Positions 40,041 to 48,639 of a DNA stretch of 64,000 nucleotides are shown here, in pieces. Location: NCBI GenBank assembly GCA_016870995.1, contig VFZU01000010.1:1-64000 (forward strand), written 5' to 3'. The notes under the pieces are model-generated. The model saw only the letters and a program-made list of their open reading frames with translations. It was not told the DNA's origin and ran no database searches. Within the stretch, counting starts at the first letter, position 1. The number at the start of each line of letters is the position of its first letter. This DNA is from Acidobacteriota bacterium. GTDB lineage: Bacteria; Acidobacteriota; Terriglobia; Bryobacterales; Bryobacteraceae. Both the position numbers and the translations under genes were made by a program.

Positions 40041-41678
40041 ATGAACCGTCTCATTAGCTACTTCTTTCTAATTGGCGCGAGTATCGGCTTCGCTCAGACG
40101 CCTCCCACGGCGGATCCCACACGTCTCGGCCCGCTCGAAGTGAATGGTGCGGAATACCGCATGAATAGCATTCATGTGCGCGGCATTCCCTGGGCTACAG
40201 ACGTTTGGGGCACCGTGTTTTTTCCGAAAGACCTCTCTCGTAGTCCCTACCCATCAGTCATTCTTCTCCACGGCAACTCAGCCATTTGCAGGATTCCCAA
40301 CACCCGCACGACCGCTGGTTCACTCATCCCGCCAGCCTGTCCGCAGGGTACAGTTCAGATCCCGAACCACGCCGGTTACGACTATATTGCCGGCCACCTC
40401 GCCAGCCATGGTTACATCGTTGCCTCGATCAACGCCAACTCCATCAACGCGCGCGCCAACGCGATTTCCGAACGGGGACGCTTAGTGCAGGAGCACCTTC
40501 GATTTTGGGAGAAATGGAACAGTGAGACGGGTGCAGAGCCCTTTGGCCGCACCTTTGCTGGACGCGTTGACTTAACCCGAATTGGTTTATGGGGACACAG
40601 CAGAGGCGGCGAAGGCGTCCGCGCTGCGTATGAGTTCAATCGTCAGGAGCGGCGTCCCTTTGCCATCAAAGCTCTGATGGAGTTAGGCCCGGTGGACTTT
40701 GGTGCTTTCAACGTTGCCAGCGCCAATCCTGTATTCAACGTCGACAACGTACCCTTCAGTGTCTTGCTTCCTGTCTGCGATCGCGATGTGAGCGACACCA
40801 GCGGCATGCGCGCCTTTGATCGCGGCGTTCGTTTGCCAGAATCGAACCCCTCCCCCAAATCGCAGATCTATCTCTGGGGCTCCAATCACAACTTCTCGAA
40901 CCTGGAATGGAATCCCGAAGACCCGCTCTTGCGCTGCATCGACTACCCGGTGATCACTACCCGCGAAGAACAGGTTGATATGGTCCAGGTCTACACCATG
41001 GGCTTTTTCCGCACCTACCTGGGTGGTGAAAACTTCCGTTCCCTATTCTCTGGCGACGCTCCACCGCCACCTCAGGTTTGGGCCCAGACCACCCTTTCCT
41101 ATCAGGAATCAGCCAGCAGTATCCTCTCTGTTGAGGGCTTCTCGACCGAAGGCTCGCCCAAGTTGAATAACCTGGGCGGTGACACTACGATTAGCAATGC
41201 GAGGTTCATCGTTTGCGGCAGCAATTGTAATGAAGAGCTGCCGGGAGACTGGTACCACGACAACATTGTCCGGGCGGCCCGCCTTGAATGGCCCGTGCCC
41301 GGCTTTGCCATGCCCACGATCAGCATGGGGCTTGGTAAAGACGGATTGCCAAGGGACATTTCCACCTATACTCACTTCGCTTTCCGCGCCGCGGCGCGCT
41401 TCAGTCCTTCGAATCCATTCGGCTTCGCCAGCCAGTCTGTCTCGGTTCGGCTCGTCGATTTCGACGGTAAATTGTCCATCGTAAAAGCAAGCGGCGATGC
41501 GCAGAGAATTCCCTATCCGACAGGATCCACCTTCCGTCGCTCCGTGTTGAAGACGGTCCGCGTGCCTTTGTCGGGCTTCCAGGGTATCGATCTCAAGCGA
41601 GTCGCGCGGGCAGAGATTTTGCTCGACGGCCAGCCCACTGGTTCGCTGTACCTTACCGAAGTTTATTTCACAAATTAA
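40041..41678 (+). CDS. Secreted alpha/beta hydrolase
   Basis: Signal peptide; PSVILLHGNSA; GLWGHSRGGEGVRAAYEF nucleophile elbow. Confidence 0.8.
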   Translation: MNRLISYFFLIGASIGFAQTPPTADPTRLGPLEVNGAEYRMNSIHVRGIPWATDVWGTVFFPKDLSRSPYPSVILLHGNSAICRIPNTRTTAGSLIPPACPQGTVQIPNHAGYDYIAGHLASHGYIVASINANSINARANAISERGRLVQEHLRFWEKWNSETGAEPFGRTFAGRVDLTRIGLWGHSRGGEGVRAAYEFNRQERRPFAIKALMELGPVDFGAFNVASANPVFNVDNVPFSVLLPVCDRDVSDTSGMRAFDRGVRLPESNPSPKSQIYLWGSNHNFSNLEWNPEDPLLRCIDYPVITTREEQVDMVQVYTMGFFRTYLGGENFRSLFSGDAPPPPQVWAQTTLSYQESASSILSVEGFSTEGSPKLNNLGGDTTISNARFIVCGSNCNEELPGDWYHDNIVRAARLEWPVPGFAMPTISMGLGKDGLPRDISTYTHFAFRAAARFSPSNPFGFASQSVSVRLVDFDGKLSIVKASGDAQRIPYPTGSTFRRSVLKTVRVPLSGFQGIDLKRVARAEILLDGQPTGSLYLTEVYFTN

Positions 41679-41697
41679 GCCGAGGAGCCGCTCATTT

Positions 41698-42060
41698 ATG
41701 CACCGCCGTCAATTATTCACCTTACTGGCCCCCGCCCTTCTCCTGCGGGCCTCTGAAGCCAGGATTCGAGTACGGATTCAGGCAACTCGCAAGGGTAAGT
41801 CCGCGGCCGCGAACGATTCGCGTTCCCTCGAGATTGTCCTTATCTCCAACGAACCCTTTCCAATCCGCGCTCTCGACCCTGTGCTGAAGGTGGGAGATGT
41901 TTATCTCGACAACTATCGTTTCTCCGGCGAACACAATGAGATCCTGACCTTCTTCACTCTTGGTAACGAAGACCTGCGACCCGGATCGCTCATGGTCCTT
42001 CAGTACGGCAACGACCGCCCCAGCCGGAATGAAGTCGGCAATTTCAGTGCGCCCCAATAG
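41698..42060 (+). CDS. Hypothetical protein with Tat-like signal
   Basis: MHRRQLFTLLAPALLLRASEA then a small soluble domain. Confidence 0.5.
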   Translation: MHRRQLFTLLAPALLLRASEARIRVRIQATRKGKSAAANDSRSLEIVLISNEPFPIRALDPVLKVGDVYLDNYRFSGEHNEILTFFTLGNEDLRPGSLMVLQYGNDRPSRNEVGNFSAPQ

Positions 42061-42129
42061 CCGCTAAGCTGCGTTCCCCGAAGGAAAATTCAAAAAAAAC
42101 TCGGCCCTGTTTTCCTGCTGCTTCCGCGA

Positions 42130-43644
42130 TTGCTCATATCGAGGTTCGATATGCGTCAATTCTTAATACTCCTCCTCCTCGCCGCCACTTGCGGCTTCTC
42201 TCAGCCAGCCGCCGTTCAGGTCGCCAGCTACTTCTTCCAGAACAACTTCAACGCCCAGCGTGGAGCAGCCGAGCCCATCACGCCCGTCGATCCCACCAGC
42301 ACCAGTCGCTTTATCACCGACACCGTCTTCGGCCAATCCCGCACTGTCTATGAAATCCGCGAAGCTCCTACTCCGAAACTGAACCAGGGCGGCCTCACCT
42401 TCACCGCTGGCAACCGCATCACTCGTGACACCTACACCGTCGAAATGGTCTTCTCCATCCAGAGCGCCAGCGGCTGGCGTCGCATTTTCGATTGCAATGT
42501 CCGCCGCTCTAGCGAAGGCCTGTACATCGACCCCAGCGGCTTCCTCAACTATTTTTCCGGTGCCAGCTCCACCGGCAACGATCGCATCGCTGTTGGCACC
42601 TACTATCACGTCGTCATCGTCAAGCGACCCCGCGAGATGTACCTCTACCTCAACGGCGCTCTCGTCGCCTCGGCTACCAATGTCGTGATCGGCGAAATCA
42701 ACTCCGAATACAACCCTAACAACATCCTCAACTTCCTGCTCGACGACAGCGAATCCATCGAGTGGACCCCCGCTCGCATCGCCCTCTTCCGCGTCTACTC
42801 CGGCAACCTCACCGCCGCACAGGTCCGCGAAATCTGGGCCTCTCCCTTCACCTCCACCGTTGGCCAGCCCGCTCCCGGCTTCCAAAGCTCTGGCATCGTC
42901 AATAGCGCATCCTATGCTTCCGCCAACGCCATCTCTCCCGGCGGCTTCTTCTCCATCTTCGGCACCGATCTCGCCGATACCACCGGCGACTGGGGCCAAT
43001 CCTTCACCAACAACACCGCCCCCCGCCGCCTCAACAACGTCCGCGTCCTCATCAACAATCAGGAATCCTTCGTCGTCTTCACCAGCCTCGGCCAGGTGAA
43101 CGCTCTCGCCCCAGACAATCTCCCCGACGGCCCGGTCACAGTCGTCGTTGAAAACGGCAACCTCCGCAGCACCACCGTTCAAAGCACTTCCCGCTCGGTC
43201 AATCCCGCTGTCTTCCGCTTCAACGCGCAGAACAACCGCTTCCTCGCCTCCACCGCTAATGACGGCAGCGCCTACATCGCCCCCGCGAATCTCTTCGGTA
43301 CTGGCGGCGCACTCAACGGCCTCGCGGTCCGCCCCGCCCGTCCCGGCGAGTTCATCGTCCTTTACGCCACAGGCCTCGGCCCCACCACTCCGGCCGTCCC
43401 CGCCGGCCAGATCCCGCCCACGCGAACCGGCGGCTACCCGCTTACCAACACCTCCGAGATCCGCCTCACACTCAATGGTCAAACTACCACTGTTCGTCCC
43501 GTCTACGCCGGCCTCTCGGCTTTTCCGGGCTTGATCCAGGTCGTCTTCCAAGTGCCTGAAGTAGCCAACGGTGAATATGAAACGGTGATCCTGGTAGGCG
43601 GGCAATCTTCGCCCTCTGCGGCCTTCCTGCCCATAGCCAGATAA
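42130..43644 (+). CDS. LamG/concanavalin-like domain protein with TIGR03437-type C-terminus
   Basis: VNSASYASANAISPGGFFSIFGTDLADTT...GEFIVLYATGLGPTTPAVPAGQIPP...AYAGLSAFPGLIQVVFQVP-type signature. Confidence 0.85.
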   Translation: MLISRFDMRQFLILLLLAATCGFSQPAAVQVASYFFQNNFNAQRGAAEPITPVDPTSTSRFITDTVFGQSRTVYEIREAPTPKLNQGGLTFTAGNRITRDTYTVEMVFSIQSASGWRRIFDCNVRRSSEGLYIDPSGFLNYFSGASSTGNDRIAVGTYYHVVIVKRPREMYLYLNGALVASATNVVIGEINSEYNPNNILNFLLDDSESIEWTPARIALFRVYSGNLTAAQVREIWASPFTSTVGQPAPGFQSSGIVNSASYASANAISPGGFFSIFGTDLADTTGDWGQSFTNNTAPRRLNNVRVLINNQESFVVFTSLGQVNALAPDNLPDGPVTVVVENGNLRSTTVQSTSRSVNPAVFRFNAQNNRFLASTANDGSAYIAPANLFGTGGALNGLAVRPARPGEFIVLYATGLGPTTPAVPAGQIPPTRTGGYPLTNTSEIRLTLNGQTTTVRPVYAGLSAFPGLIQVVFQVPEVANGEYETVILVGGQSSPSAAFLPIAR

Positions 43645-43655
43645 ACTAATGGAGG

Positions 43656-44257
43656 ATGGATGCCTCCGGGGACGTAACTACTCTTCTCAACTCATGGCGT
43701 GATGGCGACCAGGATGCGCTCGGTCGCCTCATGACCATCGTGTATGAACAGCTGCGCAACATCGCCCATCTCCACATATCTCGCGAATCCCCGGGCCAAA
43801 CATCCAGGCCACGGCTCTCGTTCACGAGGCCTACCTCAAGCTAGCCGATCAACGCCGTGTCAACTTCGAAAATCGAAGCCACTTCTTCGCTGTCGCCGCG
43901 AAGATTATCCGCCGTATTCTTATCGATCGAGCTCGACATCGCCTTTCGGCCAAGCGCGACGCCAACCTCAACACCCCCCTTGATCTCCTCCCCCAGTTGC
44001 AGGCTCCCGAACTCCAGGCCGTCGATTCTTCAACTCTCCTGGATCTGGACATAGCTCTCGATCAGCTCGAAGCCCGCTATCCCAAAATCGCCAAACTCGT
44101 CGAACTCCGCTACTTCGCCGGCCTCACCATCGAGGAAACCGCCGAAGTCCTAGACCTCTCCCCAACCACCGTTAAGCGAGACTGGCTCACCGCGAAGGCG
44201 ATGTTGGCCCGCTCGATCCAGTCCGGCCCAGTCGCTGCGCCGCCACATCCGCTCTAG
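43656..44257 (+). pseudogene. ECF-type RNA polymerase sigma factor, frameshifted near 43790-43800
   Basis: MDASGDVTTLLNSWRDGDQDALGRLMTIVYEQLRNIAHLHISRESPG then in another frame NIQATALVHEAYLKLADQRRVNFENRSHFFAVAAKIIRRILIDRAR...LTIEETAEVLDLSPTTVKRDW. Confidence 0.85.
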
Positions 44258-46517
44258 CCTTTATGAAAGCTCTTCCCGCTTCTACCCCCAGCCCTCTTTC
44301 ATAAGCTGTCTTCGCCTCCGCCCGCCGCCCAAGCTTCCACAACACATCCCCGCGCAGCAACTCCACCTGGTGTACCAACTCAGGAATCATACGGTTCTGC
44401 TTGGCATCTGGATCCATCGGCTCCAAGATTTCAGAAGCCTCGTCGAGCAGGACTCTGCTCTCATTCCACAGCTTCTGATCCTCTAGCATTCCTGCCTTGC
44501 GATACATCGCGCTGACAAGAGCCAGCTTGCTTTGTTGATCCTTGCCTCTCCCAGTCGCCAGCGCGCGTCGTAGATCGAGTGCGCTATCCATCTCAGCGCT
44601 AGCTTCCGCCAGCTTTCCCTGCCTCTGCAAAGCCCAAGCGATATCCACATGGCAAGTAGATTCTCCCATCCGGTCCTTTCCTTCGCGGTGAAGCGCGAGC
44701 GCCTTGCGGTACCACTCAACCCCCACTCCGTAATTGCCCAGCACCCCCTCCACCGCACCCAGTCGCTTATACGCATAAGCCTGAAACGGCCGCAACTTCG
44801 GCTCCCCAGGATGCTTCTCTCCCAGCTCTACAAATCCTTCTGCCACAACACGCAAGACCGCTCGCACTGGTTCGAATTCCTGCTTCTCCACGAGAGGTTC
44901 CAGCTGCGTAATCCGCGAAGTCAGCCAGCGTGTGCTGGCCATGAAGTCCTTTGGATTCTCTTTCGAATCCAGCTCATAAAGAACCAAAGCTCTCCGGTAA
45001 GCCGTCTGCGCACCCGCTGGATCTTTCATCCTCGTGCAACCATCTCCCACCCCATCGAGCGCTTTCGCCAGACGCAATCGAATTTCCCGGTCCCGCGGTG
45101 CTCGCGCCGCCAACCTCTCCAGAATCACTACCGCTTTGCGAAAGCTCACTTGCGCATCACCAAAATGGCCCAGCGACTCGGCATTCCTCACCAACGTCCC
45201 TTGTACGTTGCCGACCTTTAAATACGAATCCGCCAGATCTTTTTGCAACCCTATATCTGCCGATTCGTCCTTCGAAAGTTGATCTAGATACTCAAGTGCC
45301 CGCGACACAATCAGCTTTCGGCTTTCGAGCGTCCCTGGCACTTTGCTCACCTCATCGTGGATCTCGAACAGCAAACTCCGCGCTAGCCCCCGCACCTGTT
45401 CGAACCGCAGCGCCGCATTGCGAGCCTCCCAGTACGCCTTACCGAATCCCGCAGCTATTAACAGACACACCACCAGCGCCACCCTCTGCCGCACTGCAAA
45501 CTTCCACGCGCGATACCCCCACGTCGCCTCCACTGCTCGCACTGGCTCCCCGCGACTGTACCTTCCTAAATCCTCCCGCAATGCCAGCACACTCTCATAG
45601 CGATCCCCGGGCTTCTCGGCCATCGCCTTCAGCACAATGCTCGCCAACTCTGTCGGCAACTCCGGCCGTGCAAGCACCTCTCGGCTCGCCCCTTCGAACG
45701 GATTCCTGCCCGTCAACACCTCATACATCACCACACCCAGCGAATAGATATCGGTCGAGGCCGTCAGCGTTTCTCCCCGCAACTGTTCCGGGCTCGCATA
45801 CTTCGGCGTCAACCGCGCCGCCACTGTCTGGCCCTCTTCATCCGCCGCCTTACTGATCCCAAAATCGATCAACTTCAACACGCCCTCTTCGCTCACCAGC
45901 ACGTTCGATGGCTTCAGATCGCGGTGCGCGATCAACGCCCGGTGCGCCGCCTCTACCGCTTCGCAGAGCTTCCCGATCAGCGCCAGCTTCTCATCAAGCC
46001 CCTTTCCCATGGTGTAAACATGCAGCGGCACACCCTTCACCAGCTCCATCACCAGATAGGCTTGTCCGCTGGTTGTGATCCCCGTATCGAGCAGCCGCGC
46101 GATCCCCGGATGCTCCAGCCGCCCCAGCAGCCGTGCCTCTCTCTCGATCTCCACCGAACTCAACCCCGCCCGATGCCAGATCTTCACCGCTACTCTCTGC
46201 TCGGTCCCCAACTCAAGCGTCCTCACCGCCTCATAGACGCTACCCATTCCCCCCTCGCCAATCTTGCGTTCTAACCGGCAATTTCCCACCTTCGCGCCCA
46301 GCAATGGATCTGCCATCGCTCCGAGCTGCAACCCCACTCCTCGCTCCAGATACTCCAGCTCTCCCGCTTCCAACAGCGACATAACCTCTGCCCTCAGCCC
46401 AGGGTCCGTCGTGTTCGCCACAACAAACTGCACCCGCTCTCCCTCAGGCCTCTCCATGGCCTTCTCAAGCAGCGCCGATACATCCTCCCATTCGTCCATA
46501 TTCATGCTTTGTATCAC
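44187..46517 (-). CDS. Serine/threonine protein kinase with C-terminal TPR region
   Basis: IGEGGMGSVYEA; AHRDLKPSNVLVSEEGVLKLIDFGIS; YASPEQLRGETLTASTDIYSLGVVMYEVLTG. Confidence 0.95.
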   Translation of the reverse strand: MIQSMNMDEWEDVSALLEKAMERPEGERVQFVVANTTDPGLRAEVMSLLEAGELEYLERGVGLQLGAMADPLLGAKVGNCRLERKIGEGGMGSVYEAVRTLELGTEQRVAVKIWHRAGLSSVEIEREARLLGRLEHPGIARLLDTGITTSGQAYLVMELVKGVPLHVYTMGKGLDEKLALIGKLCEAVEAAHRALIAHRDLKPSNVLVSEEGVLKLIDFGISKAADEEGQTVAARLTPKYASPEQLRGETLTASTDIYSLGVVMYEVLTGRNPFEGASREVLARPELPTELASIVLKAMAEKPGDRYESVLALREDLGRYSRGEPVRAVEATWGYRAWKFAVRQRVALVVCLLIAAGFGKAYWEARNAALRFEQVRGLARSLLFEIHDEVSKVPGTLESRKLIVSRALEYLDQLSKDESADIGLQKDLADSYLKVGNVQGTLVRNAESLGHFGDAQVSFRKAVVILERLAARAPRDREIRLRLAKALDGVGDGCTRMKDPAGAQTAYRRALVLYELDSKENPKDFMASTRWLTSRITQLEPLVEKQEFEPVRAVLRVVAEGFVELGEKHPGEPKLRPFQAYAYKRLGAVEGVLGNYGVGVEWYRKALALHREGKDRMGESTCHVDIAWALQRQGKLAEASAEMDSALDLRRALATGRGKDQQSKLALVSAMYRKAGMLEDQKLWNESRVLLDEASEILEPMDPDAKQNRMIPELVHQVELLRGDVLWKLGRRAEAKTAYERGLGVEAGRAFIKARADVAAQRLGRTGSSGPTSPSR

Positions 46518-46676
46518 TTTTTAGCATGACTTCTCAAAACAGAACAGCACTGCGGCCCTGCCAGTAACCATGCCGTCGTAGGAGAAAGGCACAACACCTT
46601 GTTGGAGTTATAACGCCCAACTGCCTTCACAAGTTAACGCCACCAGAAAACCTCAGCGACGCCGCACAACACAACT

Positions 46677-46694
46677 GGTTCCTCCCGAGGAACC
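46677..46694. repeat. Hairpin GGTTCCTC-CC-GAGGAACC just beyond the TPR gene stop
   Basis: Perfect 8-bp stem; not followed by a clear T-tract. Confidence 0.5.
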
Positions 46695-46698
46695 CCGG

Positions 46699-48639
46699 CT
46701 ACTTTTGCCTCATTCGCAACATCTCGAGCGCCCGCACGATTTCAATATCTCCCGGCTTACGTTCCCGCGACTTGCGCAACATCACTTCCGCTTGCGTCAG
46801 GTCACCGCTGCGTGCCAGCACTAGTCCGAGATTCTTTTCGAGATCAGCTTGCGCCCGGCACTCTCCGCACAACTCGATCGCTTCCCGCAGACGCTCCACG
46901 GCTCGCGGCCAATCATTCACAGCCGCCGCGCTCAGGCCGAAATTGCCAAGCGATTCAGCCTGCTCGGCCACCTGCCGCGACGCCGTCAATCCCGCCAGCC
47001 GAGCCCTGTATTCTGACGCCCGCTTCGCATCCACCTTCTGCAATTGCCGCGACAACGCGTACAGAGCCTCATGATGGTCCGCCCGTACCGTCAACAATTT
47101 CTCCCACGCCGCAATCGCTTCGGCAACACGGCCAAGCTGCACGCAAATTTGCCCCTTCAGAAACAACCCCTCTTGATGCATTGGCTCGCGTCGCAGCAAC
47201 TGCTCCGCAATGGCGAGCCCTTTCTCCGGCTGCTCAAGATTCCGGTGGCTCGCCGCCAGCAAATACCAACCATGCGCCAGCTTCTCGTCCGCTTTCACCG
47301 ACGCCTCGAGATGCGGCATGGCGGCCTCAAACTGTTTCTGGTCAAACAAAACCCGCCCCAGGTTGTATCTCGCTGCGGAACTCGCAGGAGCCAAAGCAAC
47401 CGCTTGATCAAAAGCCGCCCGCGCCCCCTCCAGGTCATACTGATCGGCCCGCGCGATTCCTAGATTTAAATGCGCCTCGGCCGACCCCGGCTCGATCTCC
47501 ACAACACGGGCAAACAGCGCCACTGCTTCTTTCCACTGGTTCAGCCGGCCCGCCACCATCGCCATCGCACTCAGCACGCGCGCCTGTCTCGGCATCAATC
47601 GATTCGCCTCGACCAGGTCCTTTTGCGCATCCCGGAATCGACCCTGGCTCGCCCGCATCAAGCCGAGGTTCAACCACGCTAGACCCGACTTCGGATCCAG
47701 TTCCGTAGCCCGGCGAAACTGTTGCTCGGCTTCCACAAAGCGGTTCATCTGGCCCAGCAGCACCCCATAATCGATGCGAGCTTCTGCAATGTCCCCGGCT
47801 TGCTTGAAGGCATTCTCCGCGCCAGTGCGATCCCCGCTTCGCAACCGTGCGAGCGCTAGCTGATACTGCGTCACGCCAGCAGCCGTATCGGTCGCCTGGC
47901 GCCGGCTCTCCTGCACCACACGCAACTCGGCGGCCGCCTTCTCTGGCTCTCCCAATTGTCGGTACGCCTGCGCCAATTGAAATCGCGTTTCCGCCACGGG
48001 ATTCAAATCACGCGATTTTTCAAGCACCCCTCGCGCCTCGGCTGCTTTGCCCTGCCGCAACAGAACGAAACCCAACTGGTAGTGCGCGTCCGCATGACGC
48101 GGTCCCACAAGAACTGCTTTTCTCAATTCGGTCTCTGCTTCCGCGTACCGTTCGAGCCCGCGCAGGGCAAGCCCCTTCAGGTAAGCGGGTTCCAGTGATT
48201 CCGGTCCGCGATACTGCCGCAACACCGCCAATCCGCTCTCGTAATCTTTCGCGGCTACCAAGGTCCGGCCAAGGGCGAGAATCGTGTCCTGCTGGCCGGG
48301 CTTCAATCGTAAGGATTCTCTATATGCCGCGGCAGCCTCGGCAAAACGGCCCACAAGCCCATAAGCGCGCCCCAGGCCTGTATGCACTGGCTCAGCTTGT
48401 GCGTTCAACGCGCGGCCCCGTTCTAGCACCGAAACAGCCTTCACCCCTTGCCCCATCTCCGTGTATACGAAGCCCAGCGCCAGATAATGCCCAAGCTCAT
48501 TCGGCTCAGCCGCGAGTGCCCGCTCAAGCAACGGCGCGGCCGCTGGGAATCTCTCTTCGAGAATCAGCTGCCGCGCCTGTTCGCGTAATTCAAGTGGAGT
48601 CTGGCCAAAAACCAGAAGCAGTACTGCCAGCTTCATCAA
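46699..48639 (-). CDS. TPR-repeat protein
   Basis: 646 aa with many TPR units (e.g. AEAHLNLGIARADQYDLEGARAAFDQAVALAP). Confidence 0.92.
   Translation of the reverse strand: MMKLAVLLLVFGQTPLELREQARQLILEERFPAAAPLLERALAAEPNELGHYLALGFVYTEMGQGVKAVSVLERGRALNAQAEPVHTGLGRAYGLVGRFAEAAAAYRESLRLKPGQQDTILALGRTLVAAKDYESGLAVLRQYRGPESLEPAYLKGLALRGLERYAEAETELRKAVLVGPRHADAHYQLGFVLLRQGKAAEARGVLEKSRDLNPVAETRFQLAQAYRQLGEPEKAAAELRVVQESRRQATDTAAGVTQYQLALARLRSGDRTGAENAFKQAGDIAEARIDYGVLLGQMNRFVEAEQQFRRATELDPKSGLAWLNLGLMRASQGRFRDAQKDLVEANRLMPRQARVLSAMAMVAGRLNQWKEAVALFARVVEIEPGSAEAHLNLGIARADQYDLEGARAAFDQAVALAPASSAARYNLGRVLFDQKQFEAAMPHLEASVKADEKLAHGWYLLAASHRNLEQPEKGLAIAEQLLRREPMHQEGLFLKGQICVQLGRVAEAIAAWEKLLTVRADHHEALYALSRQLQKVDAKRASEYRARLAGLTASRQVAEQAESLGNFGLSAAAVNDWPRAVERLREAIELCGECRAQADLEKNLGLVLARSGDLTQAEVMLRKSRERKPGDIEIVRALEMLRMRQK

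Noticed and set aside
42163-43605. 480-aa minus-strand ORF antisense to the LamG/TIGR03437 gene
   Set aside because: Asp/Gly/Glu-rich antisense artefact of GC-rich coding; the plus strand has recognisable domains.
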